Assembly: GCA_033558025.1 (NCBI GenBank)
Contig: JAUCEF010000002.1
Location: 2,046,001-2,110,000, forward strand
Direction: 5' to 3'
From: Phytophthora sp. 'mugwort'
Lineage: Eukaryota; Oomycota; Peronosporomycetes; Peronosporales; Peronosporaceae
DNA: 64,000 bases
Shown here: one piece after another, positions 54,107-64,000 of the stretch
Position numbering within the stretch: position 1 is the first letter of the stretch
Layout of the letters: each line of letters opens with the position of its first letter
Made by a program: the position numbers and the translations under genes
The notes under the pieces: generated by a model
Seen by the model: the letters and a program-made list of their open reading frames with translations, nothing else
What the model was told of the DNA's origin: nothing
Databases searched by the model: none

Positions 54107-54447
54107 TGATGAAAGGTATGGATCTTGGACACGAAGCTTGTACGAAGCGGAGGGAGGGACGTCGCAGACGGCGGGACCGGAGCGAAGGCACTTGAGGGGT
54201 AGAATGAAGATTCGAAAGTGATTGATTTATCGGAGCTTACACTACCTAGTCTACCACATAGATATGCAGCCCTGCATCCAATCATTTGGTGCATCCAATC
54301 ACCAACACTCCGCACTCGTCCAATCATCTTACTCGTCTAATCATCGGTTGCGTAAACAACGTACCGTAAACATCGCGGGATCGTGTTGGACCGGTTCGGG
54401 TTAACCGGTTACTGGTACACAGTACCAAAACCTGGCAACCCTCAATA
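54107..54447 (-). repeat. Mosaic A2/A1 LTR
   Basis: The part next to the gag side (TGATGAAAGG to about 54,220) is A2 type; the rest (from about GATTTATCGGAGC) is A1 type, ending CCCTCAATA. Followed by the reversed polypurine tract. Confidence 0.85.
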
Positions 54448-54454
54448 CGCCCCC

Positions 54455-57206
54455 TCAATGCGAACACGCGTGGATTCCGAGGGACGCCGTCAGATCCGTG
54501 TGGCGCGGTCCTGGCAGTGCCTTGGTCATGATGTCCGCCAGCATGATAGAAGTCTCGCAATACTCGAGCTTGACTTCGCCGCGCTTGACCTCATCACGGA
54601 TGTGATAATACTTGATGTCGATGTGCTTGGCGCGACCATGGTTCACTGGGTTCTCTTGATGCACGACTGGTTGTCTTCGCGGATCTTGAGCTCGGGTCCA
54701 GTCTCGTTGGCAGCCGCCAAAATCTCGCATAGCAGGCGATGAATCCACTTGCCTTCTTGGATCGCCAGACTGAGCGCGATGTATTCCGCCTCGCTCGTAG
54801 ACAGCGAAACACTTGACTGCTTCTTGCTTCCCCAGCTCACTGGCGCACCCATCAGCATGAACGTGTAGCCGGAAGTCGACTTGCGGTCCGCGAGGTCGCC
54901 AGCCCAGTCCGCATCCGAATACCCACGAAAGTCGATCTTGTTGCCTGGCTTGAAACAGATTCCATGCGTCTTGGTGCCTTGTAGATAGCGAAAAATGCGC
55001 TTGACCGCAACCCAGTGTTCCTCTTGGGGGTTCTCCATGAAGCGCGATACATAGCCTACTGCGTACGCGATATCCGGGCGAGTAGCAGTCATCAAGTGCA
55101 TGAGGGCACCCACAGCTTCGCGAAACGGAGCGTTCACCTTGGTCGCTGCGTCACTTGGAACCAGTCGAGTGCTCATGTCTACCGGACTCACCACAGCCTT
55201 GCACTCGTCCATACCGAAACGCTTCAGGATATCATCCACATAACGCCGCTGGCACATCGTCACGCTGCCGTCCGGGCCATCCACCAGCTCGATTCCAAGG
55301 ACGAACACACACTTGCCACTGTCAGTCATTTCGAAACGTGTCTTGAGGTCGTTCTTCGTGCGTGAGATCAGCTCGGGTGAACTTCCGGTGACCAACACAT
55401 CGTCCACGTAGACCAGCACGAGCACACAGTGGCCATCGACAACCTTGATGTAGAGGCACGGGTCGAAGGCTGAAACTTGAAAACCGATAGAACACACGAA
55501 TTCGTCGAAGGTCTCGTTCCACACGCGCGAAGCTTGCTTGAGACCGTAGATCGCCTTCACCAATTCCAGGCAGTCGAAGTCACCGTCGAGATCAACACCT
55601 TCGGGGACCGCGCAGAACACCAGTTCTTTCATTATCCCGTACAGGAAAGCTGTCACCACGTCGAGTTGGTCGAGGGGCCAGCCAAAATACTTGGCAATCG
55701 CGATGATCATGCGCAGCGTCACGTACTTGACCACGGGCGAGAACGTCTCGGTGTAGTCGATGCCGTACTTTTGCTTGAAACCCTTGGCCACCAGGCGCGC
55801 CTTGTACTTCTCGATCGATCCGTCGGCTTTGCGCTTAATCTTGAACACCCACTTGGTGCCGATGGCGCGTTGTCCGTTAGGCAACTTGGCAGCACGAAAC
55901 ACACCACGAAGGCGCATCGACTTTAACTCAGCACGAATCGCCTTGCGCCAGTGCAGTTGGTCCGGGCCGTTGACCGCTTCTTGGAATGTCGACGGCTCCG
56001 ATAAGTCCACGGCTGCTTCGACCGCGTTGGCACTTGCACGCCAAAACACAGATGGAGTCGATTCTTCATCTTGGTCTCCAGACTTTTCTTCTTCATCTGC
56101 GTCTGTTCGGTGCGGAGGGGAGTAGTTCGGCGCACTTGCTTCTTCCAGTCCAGGTCGATGACGCACAGCTCGCGGTTTTCTGGCAGCTTCATCTTCGTCA
56201 CTCGGGCGGCTCTTGCGCTTCCCTGCCTGTTTGTACTCCGTCTGGCGCGGACCATCATCGTCGATGTCGAGCGAGTCGAAGTCCAGGTCGTCGACATCTT
56301 CATCAAAAATCGGCGGTGAAAATCCAAAGGTCGATTCATCGAAGTTGACATCGCGACTGATGACCACCTGTCCCGCCTCGATGTCATAAAGTCGATACGC
56401 CTTGGACACTTCTTCGTAACCCAGGAACAGTCCAGCGCGAGCCTTGGGATCCCACTTGAGCCGCTTCTCCTTCGGAGTCAGAATGTACGTCCGACAGCCG
56501 AACACACGCATGTGCTTCACACTCGGCTTGGACTTGTAGACGATCTCGAACGGAGTCTTGTGCTCGATCTTGGGTGACGGCAGACGATTCTTCACGTAGA
56601 TGGCAGTCATGGCCGCCTCAGCCCAGAAACACTTGTCCAGCTTAGCGTGATGCAGCATGCTGCGGCCGATCGTGACGATAGTTCGGATAGCTCGCTCTGC
56701 CGTGCCGTTCGTCTGGTGCGCGTACGGAACCGTGGTTTGCTGCTCGATGCCTTCGTCTTCGTAGAAGTCGTTGAGCGAGTTGGTCGCAAACTCACGAGCT
56801 CCGTCGTGCCGCACAAACTTGACCTTCTTGCCGAACTGCGTCTGCACCTTCATGATGTATGTCTTGATACAGTCTTCACTTTCCGACTTGGCACGCAGAC
56901 AGAAACCCTTCATGCATCCGCTGGCTTCGTCCACGATCAGGAGCAGGTACTTGCTGCCGCCAAGCGAGTTTTCCTCCATGGGTCCGCAGATGTCGAAGTG
57001 GAGCAGCTCAAATGTGTCGTAGCGACGCTTGTCACGGTTGCTTGGGAATGGTTTTTGGACCATTTTGCCTTGCTGGCAACCACGACACACACTTGGTCCA
57101 CTCGACTTGGAAGGTGCTTTCGCGTCCTTGATCATCTTGGTGTCGACCATCTTGCGAAGAACCTCGACTGGAGCGTGACCCATACGCGCGTGCAAATCGA
57201 CCGTCC
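54455..57206 (-). pseudogene. Family A integrase-RT-RNase H, 5'-truncated, one deletion
   Basis: Starts at [15 protein letters not shown] of the integrase zinc region directly beside an LTR end (57,206). Open through [40 protein letters not shown], the acidic linker, RT (YVDD near 55,405) and RNase H GYSDADWAGD and STSEAEYIALS. A 7-base deletion near 54,653 breaks the frame 60-odd codons before the end; the tail ASLGIHACSH lies in the next frame. The gag and protease are missing. Confidence 0.85.
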
Positions 57207-57274
57207 TGATGAAAGGTATGGATCTTGGACACGAAGCTTGTACGAAGCGGAGGGAGGGACGTCGCAGACGGCGG
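57207..57274 (-). repeat. Partial LTR (first 68 bp of an A2-type U5 end)
   Basis: TGATGAAAGGTATGG to GCAGACGGCGG, then a complete LTR begins at 57,275 with the same 68 bp. One base differs in the overlap (GGTATGG versus GGTGTGG). Confidence 0.85.
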
Positions 57275-57613
57275 TGATGAAAGGTGTGGATCTTGGACAC
57301 GAAGCTTGTACGAAGCGGAGGGAGGGACGTCGCAGACGGCGGGACCGGAGCGAAGGCACTTGAGGGGTAGAATGAAGATTCGAAAGTGATTGAATTGTTG
57401 GAGCTTACACCCTACTGTTATAGACACGCGACCCTGCGTCCTATCACCTAGCGCATCTAATCAACCATCACTCACCGGTGTTCGTCCAATCATCCTACTC
57501 GTCTAATCATCGGTTGCGTAAACAACGTACCGTAAACATCGCGGGATCGTGTTGGACCGGTTCGGGTTAACCGGTTACTGGTACACAGTACCAAAACCCG
57601 GCAACCCTCAATA
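57275..57613 (-). repeat. Mosaic A2/A1 LTR
   Basis: A2 type to about 57,510 (through TCACCGGTGTTCG), then A1 type to CTCAATA. The switch point is different from those at 54,107 and 61,670. Confidence 0.85.
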
Positions 57614-57620
57614 CGCCCCC

Positions 57621-60600
57621 TCAATGCGAACACGCGTGGATTCCGAGGGACGCCGTCAGATCCGTGTGGCGCGGTCCTGGCAGTGCCTTGGTCATGATGT
57701 CCGCCAGCATGATAGAAGTCTCGCAGTACTCGAGCTTGACTTCGCCGCGCTTGACCTCATCACGGATGTGATAATACTTGATGTCGATGTGCTTGGCGCG
57801 ACCGTGGTTCACTGGGTTCTTCGTCATCTTGATGCACGACTGGTTGTCTTCGCGGATCTTAAGCTCGGGTCCAGTCTCGTTGGCAGCCGCCAAAATCTCG
57901 CATAGCAGGCGATGAATCCACTTGCCTTCTTGGATCGCCAGACTGAGCGCGATGTATTCCGCCTCGCTCGTAGACAGCGAAACACTTGACTGCTTCTTGC
58001 TTCCCCAGCTCACTGGCGCACCCATCAGCATCAACGTGTAGCCGGAAGTCGACTTGCGGTCCGCGAGGTCACCAGCCCAGTCCGCATCCGAATACCCACG
58101 AAAGTCGATCTTGTTGCCTGGCTTGAAACAGATTCCATGCGTCTTGGTGCCTTGTAGATAGCGAAAAATGCGCTTGACCGCAACCCAGTGTTCCTCTTGG
58201 GGGTTTTCCATGAAGCGCGACGCATAGCCTACTGCGTACGCGATATCCGGGCGAGTAGCAGTCATCAAGTGCATGAGGGCACCAACAGCTTCGCGAAACG
58301 GAGCGTTCACCTTGGTCGCTGCGTCACTTGGGGGGAATCAGTCGAGTGCTTATGTCGACGGGACTCACCACGGCCTTGCACTCGTCCATACCAAAACGCT
58401 TGAGAATGTCATCCACATAGCGGCGCTGACACATCGTCACGCTGCCGTCCGGGCCATCCACCAGCTCGATTCCAAGGACGAACACACACTTGCCACTGTC
58501 AGTCATTTCGAAACGTGTCTTGAGGTCGTTCTTCGTGCGTGAGATCAGCTCGGGTGAACTTCCGGTGACCAACACATCGTCCACGTAGACCAGCACGAGC
58601 ACACAGTGGCCATCGACAACCTTGATGTAGAGGCACGGGTCGAAGGCTGAAACTTGAAAACCGATAGAACACACGAATTCGTCGAAGGTCTCGTTCCACT
58701 CGCGCGAAGCTTGCTTGAGACCGTAGATCGCCTTCACCAATTCCAGGCAGTCGAAGTCACCGTCGAGATCAACACCTTCGGGGACCGCGCAGAACACCAG
58801 TTCTTTCATTATCCCGTACAGGAAAGCTGTCACCACGTCGAGTTGGTCGAGGGGCCAGCCAAAATACTTGGCAATCGCGATGATCATGCGCAGCGTCACG
58901 TACTTGACCACGGGCGAGAACGTCTCCGTGTAGTCGATGCCGTACTTTTGCTTGAAACCCTTGGCCACCAGGCGCGCCTTGTACTTCTCGATCGATCCGT
59001 CGGCTTTGCGCTTAATCTTGAACACCCACTTGGTGCCGATGGCGCGTTGTCCGTTAGGCAACTTGGCAGCACGAAACACACCACGAAGGCGCATCGACTT
59101 TAACTCAGCACGAATCGCCTTGCGCCAGTGCAGTTGGTCCGGGCCGTTGACCGCTTCTTGGAATGTCGACGGCTCCGATAAGTCCACGGCTGCTTCGACC
59201 GCGTTGGCACTTGCACGCCAAAACACAGATGGAGTCGATTCTTCATCTTGGTCTCCAGACTTTTCTTCTTCATCTGCGTCTGTTCGGTGCGGAGGGGAGT
59301 AGTTCGGCGCACTTGCTTCTTCCAGTCCAGGTCGATGACGCACAGCTCGCGGTTTTCTGGCAGCTTCATCTTCGTCACTCGGGCGGCTCTTGCGCTTCCC
59401 TGCCTGTTTGTACTCCGTCTGGCGGAAACCATCATTGTCGATGTCGAGCGAGTCGAAGTCCAGGTCGTCGACATCTTCATCAGAAATCGTCGGTGAACAT
59501 CCAAAGGTCGACTCATCGAAGTTGACATCGCGACTGATAACCACCTGCCCCGCCTCGATGTCATAAAGTCGATACGCCTTGGACACTTCTTCGTAACCCA
59601 GGAACAGTCCAGCGCGAACCTTGGGATCCCACTTGAGCCGCTTCTCCTTCGGAGTCAGAATGTACGTCCGACAGCCGAACACACGCATGTGCTTCACACT
59701 CGGCTTGGACTTGTAGACGATCTCGAACGGAGTCTTGTGCTCGATCTTGGGTGACGGCAGACGATTCTTCACGTAGATGGCAGTCATGGCCGCCTCAGCC
59801 CAGAAACACTTGTCCAGCTTAGCGTGATGCAGCATGCTGCGGCCGATCGTGACGATAGTTCGGATAGCTCGCTCTGCCGTGCCGTTCGTCTGGTGCGCGT
59901 ACGGAACCGTGGTTTGCTGCTCGATGCCTTCGTCTTCGTAGAAGTCGTTGAGCGAGTTGGTCGCAAACTCACGAGCTCCGTCGTGCCGCACAAACTTGAC
60001 CTTCTTGCCGAACTGCTTCTGCACCTTCATGATGTATGTCTTGATGCAGTCTTCACTTTCCGACTTGGCACGCAGACAGAAACCCTTCATGCATCCGCTG
60101 GCTTCGTCCACGATCAGTAGCAGGTACTTGCTGCCGCCAAGCGAGTTTTCCTCCATGGGTCCGCAGATGTCGAAGTGGAGCAGCTCAAATGTGTCGTAGC
60201 GACGCTTGTCACGGTTGCTTGGGAATGGTTTTTGGACCATTTTGCCTTGCTGGCAACCACGACACACACTTGGTCCACTCGACTTGGAAGGTGCTTTCGC
60301 GTCCTTGATCATCTTGGTGTCGACCATCTTGCGAAGAACCTCGACTGGAGCGTGACCCATACGCGCGTGCAAATCGACCGTCCTTCCACTTGTCGCCGCA
60401 TTTGCCGATCGCTGAGGTGTGCGAAGCCAGTAGAGTCCATCCACGAGATCCGCCGTCGCCACCACTTGATTCGAGTCCTTGCGCGAAACGTGCATCTCAG
60501 TGCCGTCAAATATCACTTGGAACTTGCCATGCTTGTTTATCTGCGGCACTGAAAGCAGATTCTTGCTCATATTTGGCACGTACAGCGCGTTCTTGATCTC

Positions 60601-61665
60601 GATCTCGCGCTCGTCGCCGTTAGGCAGGACCACTCTTTCCACGATGGTCCCCACACCCATGATGGCCGCCTTGTTGCCGTCGGCCACCGAAAGTTCGCCT
60701 TCGTTCCGCTCAATCAAATGGACGAACTTGGTCTTGTCGTTGCAGATGTGGTGCGTTGCGCCGCTGTCGACCGCCCACATCCCGGACACATTCTTGCCCG
60801 TCGAAACCCCACATTCCAGTGAAACCGCGAACGCTACTCGATCGTAGTCGTTGTCGTAGCCGTCGCTGTCGTTTCTCCACTGGATGTTGTTGGCCCCGCG
60901 TCCACGGCCGTTGCCGCCGCGTCTCGGCCCTCGGTTCTCGTCCTTCTGCTTGGTCCAGCACTTGTCGATCGTGTGCCCCACTTTTCCGCAGTACGTACAC
61001 TGGCGAGACTCTCGGTCGGTATTGAACGCCTTGGCCGCGTTCTCCGTCTTCACCGTCGCCGTCTTCTCGCCTTGTCTCTTGATGTGCTCATTCGTGAGCA
61101 CCTTCACGACGTCTTGCGACCGCAGTTCAGCGCTGCTCATCTCCAAGTTCAGCACGACGTTCTCGTAGCTCTTGGGGAGGCTGCGCAACAAGCAGATCGC
61201 CACGTCCTCGTCCTCCATCTTGGCACCGATGCTGCTGAGCTTGGCGCTGATGTTGAGGACCTCGTTGCAATGATGCAACACATTGCCGCCTTCCGACATC
61301 TCCATGCTGAAGAGTTGGCGCTTCAGGTAGATGCGTCCAGCCTTCTGCGAACCACCGTACAGCGTCTTCAGGCGCGACCAGGCAACCCACGCTTCCTCGC
61401 AGTCGTCGACCACATGGTGATAGTCCGCGTCCATGTGGAGCAGCATCAGTCCGAAAGCGATGTTGCTCAACTTGACGTAGTCGTCCTTGGCCCGCGAGTC
61501 CGTGTAGCTTGGCGTCGTCTCACGGTTCACGACATGCCACGTCGACTTGGTCAGGAACACGCCACGCATGTAGCGGTTCCACGTCGCGTAGTTGTCCCCG
61601 TTGAACTTGTCAATGGAGACCTTGGTCGAGGCGTCTTGGGCAGAGGACATGGTGCTTGGGCTCAT
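57621..61665 (-). pseudogene. Family A gag-pol, one frameshift from intact
   Basis: The best-kept copia copy here, about 1,347 codons. ATG at 61,663-61,665 in the primer site; the open frame also extends upstream through much of the LTR. Gag [15 protein letters not shown]; knuckle [14 protein letters not shown] near residue 220; protease [12 protein letters not shown] near 297; integrase zinc region near 430-475 ([16 protein letters not shown]); core [26 protein letters not shown] and NGTAERAIR near 500-620; acidic linker; RT with [15 protein letters not shown] and [10 protein letters not shown] near residue 1,025; RNase H GYSDADWAGDLADRKSTSG and STSEAEYIALS, ending ASLGIHACSH. The only break is a six-C tract near 58,331 (LIPPK then stop), shared with two other copies. 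It would encode the capsid and enzymes of a copia particle. Confidence 0.9.
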
Positions 61666-61669
61666 AACC

Positions 61670-62010
61670 TGATGAAAGGTATGGATCTTGGACACGAAGC
61701 TTGTACGAAGCGGAGGGAGGGACGTCGCAGACGGCGGGACCGGAGCGAAGGCACTTGAGGGGTAGAATGAAGATTCGAAAGTGATTGATTTATCGGAGCT
61801 TACACTACCTAGTCTACCACATAGATATGCAGCCCTGCATCCAATCATTTGGTGCATCCAATCACCAACACTCCGCACTCGTCCAATCATCTTACTCGTC
61901 TAATCATCGGTTGCGTAAACAACGTACCGTAAACATCGCGGGATCGTGTTGGACCGGTTCGGGTTAACCGGTTACTGGTACACAGTACCAAAACCTGGCA
62001 ACCCTCAATA
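61670..62010 (-). repeat. Mosaic A2/A1 LTR (5' LTR of the element)
   Basis: TGATGAAAGG (A2 type) switching to A1 near GATTGATTTATCGG, ending CTCAATA at 62,010, followed by the GCCTG duplication. Confidence 0.9.
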
Positions 62011-63130
62011 GCCTGGAACTGGTCAAGGCGATCTACGGTCTCAAGCAAGCTTCGCGCGTGTGGAACGAGACCTTCGACGAGTTCGTGTGCTCCATCGGCT
62101 TTCAAGTATCGGCGTTCGACCCGTGCCTCTACATCAAGATCGTTGACGGTCACTGCGTGCTAGTGCTGGTCTACGTGGATGACGTGCTGATTACCGGAAG
62201 TTCACCCGAACTGATCTCACGCACGAAGACCGACCTCAAGACACGCTTCGAGATGACCGACAGCGGGAAGTGTGCCTTTGTCTTGGGGATCGAGCTGGTC
62301 GACAACGCTGACGGCAGTGTAACAATGTGCCAACGGCGCTACGTGGACGACATTCTCAAGCGTTTCGGCATGGATGACTGCAAGGCTGTGGTAAGTCCCG
62401 CGGATTTGAGCTCTCGACTGGTTCCAAGCAACGCGCCGACCAAGATCAACGTTCCCTTTCGTGAAGCTGTGGATGCACTCATGCACTTGATGACTGCGAC
62501 GCGACCAGATATCGCTTTCGCCGTGGGATATGTGTCGCGCTTCATGGAAAACCCTCAAGTCGAGCACTGGGTTGCAGTGAAGCGAATCCTCCGTTATTTA
62601 CAAGGGACCAAGTCGCATGGAATCTGCTTCAAACCCGGTGACAAGGTGGACTTTCGCGGCTACTCAGACGCAGACTGGGCCGGCGACCATTCCGATCGCG
62701 TCAACTTCGCTATACGTTCATTTTGATGGGCGCGCCAGTCAGTTGGAGAAGCAAGAAACAGTCAAGTGTGTCGCTATCCACGAGCGAAGCGGAATACATC
62801 GCGCTCAGTCTGGCCGTCCAAGAAGGCAAGTGGATTCATCGCCTGTTGTGCGAGATTTTGACGGCAGCGAACGAATTGGGGCCAGAGCTCAAGATCCGCG
62901 AAGACAACCAGTCGTGCATCAAGATGACGAAGAGCCCAGTGAACCATGGTCGCGCCAAGCACATCGACATCAAGTATTATCACATCCGTGATGAGGTCAA
63001 GCGCGGCGAAGTCAAGCTCGAGTATTGTGAGACTTCAATCATGCTCGCGGACATCATGACCAAGGCACTGCCAGGACCGCGCCACATGGATCTGACGGCG
63101 TCCCTCGGAATCCACGCGTGTTCGCATTGA
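62011..63130 (+). pseudogene. Continuation of the plus-strand family A pol: RT end and RNase H
   Basis: Begins with the second GCCTG copy and continues the RT interrupted at 54,106: [28 protein letters not shown] (about 62,174), [14 protein letters not shown]. RNase H reads GYSDADWAGDHSDR, then two small indels near 62,700 shift the frame; it resumes as GAPVSWRSKKQSSVSLSTSEAEYI to ASLGIHACSH. It has its own substitutions (ADLSSRLVPSNAPTKIN) and lacks the C6 frameshift found in other copies. Confidence 0.85.
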
Positions 63131-63137
63131 GGGGGCG

Positions 63138-63480
63138 TATTGACGGTTGCCGGGTTTTGGTACTGTGTAACAGTAACCGGTTAACCCGAACCGGTCCAAC
63201 ACGATCCCGCGATGTTTACGGTACGTTGTTTACGCAACCGATGATTAGACGAGTAGGATGATTGGACGAGTGCGGAGTGTTGGTGATTGGATGCACCAAA
63301 TGATTGGATGCAGGGCTGCATATCTATGTGGTAGACTAGGTAGTGTAAGCTCCGATAAATCAATCACTTTCGAATCTTCCTTTTTCAGCTCAAGTGGTCT
63401 TCACTCCGGTCCTCGCACCCAAGTGCAGAACTCCCTCCGCTCAACCTAAGCCTCGCGTCAAGACCTCAACACCTTTATCA
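63138..63480 (+). repeat. Family A1 LTR (3' LTR of the plus-strand host element)
   Basis: After stop and AGGGGGCG; TATTGACGGTTGCC to ACCTTTATCA. Followed directly by minus-strand family B integrase. Confidence 0.9.
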
Positions 63481-64000
63481 GGCGGCGTGAACTTCTGCAT
63501 GATACCACGGTCCGCACAGAACTTGGCCATCTCACCCGAAGTGTACTCGCCGCCGTTGTCGCTCCGCAGCATTTTCACGCGCTTGCCAGTCTGAGTTTCA
63601 GCAAACGCCACAAACTTAGCGAATTTGGCAGCCACCTCGGACTTGTTCCGCAGCAAGTACACCACACAGAAGTGCGACTTGTCGTCAATGAACGTGACAA
63701 AATAGCGCTTGCCACCAAAGGTCGGCGTCTGCATGGGACCGCATACATCACTGTGTACGACTTCCAGCACTTGCTTCGCACGGTTTGGCGACGTCTTCAT
63801 GTAGCTCACTCGCGTTTGTTTGCCGAGTGAGCATCCGTCGCACAGCTCCCACTGCTTCACCGACGCCATGTCGATACCAACACCGTAGTCCTTCTTGACG
63901 ATGGCGTCTAGACCGCCATGGTCAAAGTGACCAAGTCGAAGGTGCCAGAGGTACGACGTGGTGTCCCCTTGGCGATCCTTCGAACTTGCCGCATTGGCCT
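63481..64000 (-). CDS. Family B integrase fragment, open, running off the right edge
   Basis: Minus-strand frame open across the whole segment. From the right: YLWHLRLGHFDHGGLDAIVKK and CDGCSLGKQTRVS (integrase zinc region), LEVVHSDVCGPMQTPTF (first core Asp, near 63,760), FIDDKSHFCVVYLLRNKSE, LRSDNGGEYTSGEMA (second Asp, near 63,560), to GIMQKFTPP at the LTR border. It lacks the frameshifts of the copies at 20,019 and 50,133. The Glu block is missing, lost at the LTR junction. Confidence 0.85.

Larger units (their letters stand above)
54107..62010 (-). mobile_element. Composite family A insertion: two tandem elements sharing an LTR
   Basis: 7,904 bp between GCCTG duplications. From right to left: LTR (61,670-62,010), gag-pol (57,621-61,665), LTR (57,275-57,613) with an extra partial LTR (57,207-57,274), a second pol lacking its gag start (54,455-57,206), and LTR (54,107-54,447). 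An LTR-body-LTR-body-LTR order is expected from unequal recombination between LTRs after one insertion. Confidence 0.8.

Noticed and set aside
61666..61890. LTR-encoded N-terminal extension of gag (frame open upstream of the ATG)
   Set aside because: It crosses the primer-binding site and LTR end; other copies have stops or shifts there, so the ATG in the primer site is the better start.
13847..64000. CRISPR-like spaced repeats
   Set aside because: The repeats are hundreds of bases long, inverted and direct LTRs of retrotransposons, not short regularly spaced repeats.
1..64000. tRNA and rRNA genes
   Set aside because: No tRNA-like cloverleaf or rRNA core was recognised by eye; the GGTTATGAGCCC words are primer sites, not tRNA genes.

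Overview
The window is eukaryotic and is almost entirely transposable-element sequence. I see no bacterial features and no gene I would defend as a working host gene. The best guess for the organism is an oomycete, probably of the Phytophthora group. This is inferred from the style of the Mutator-like protein at the left edge, the pogo-type DDE transposase and the Ty3/gypsy polyprotein, and from intron-poor, GC-rich coding sequence; no database search was possible.

Left third (1-13,846). A broken MULE-type transposase N-terminus runs off the left edge on the minus strand. About 3 kb without recognisable genes follows. A nearly complete pogo/Tc1-like DNA transposon (4108-5729) has 23-bp terminal inverted repeats, TA target duplications and a frameshifted DDE transposase. 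Next comes a decayed Ty3/gypsy retrotransposon: a candidate tRNA-Met primer site near 6248, gag-like remnants, a non-coding GATC-rich stretch, then RT, RNase H and integrase. An 892-bp LTR-like insertion interrupts its RNase H, and its integrase is cut off at about 13,846.

Right part (13,847-64,000). This is a dense pile of Ty1/copia elements in both orientations. There are two main lineages. Family A has LTRs beginning TATTGA and a protein beginning MSPSTMSS, with subtypes called A1, A2 and A3 here. Family B has LTRs beginning TGTTGTC and a protein beginning MSPSP, with a subtype B2. At least 22 LTRs or LTR pieces separate gag-pol segments, most of which are frameshifted or truncated. Domain order is gag, CCHC knuckle, protease (DSGAT), integrase, RT (YVDD), RNase H, so these are copia-type. 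The sequence directly after the LTR is GGTTATGAGCCCAAGC, complementary to the anticodon arm of initiator tRNA-Met. That suggests half-tRNA priming, and the gag start codon lies inside this primer site.

Notable structures: a 1,357-bp, nearly perfect inverted repeat (25,705-27,061 and 28,111-29,467); LTRs that are mosaics of two families; inactivating mutations shared between copies; truncations that nearly always stop exactly at an LTR end; and one composite insertion (54,107-62,010) with an intact 5-bp target duplication (GCCTG). One plus-strand family-A element can be followed through 46,722-47,370, 52,164-54,106 and 62,011-63,480, split by minus-strand insertions. No CRISPR array, tRNA or rRNA gene was found. 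The unusual biology here is the recombination history and the primer-site/start-codon overlap rather than a new gene system.
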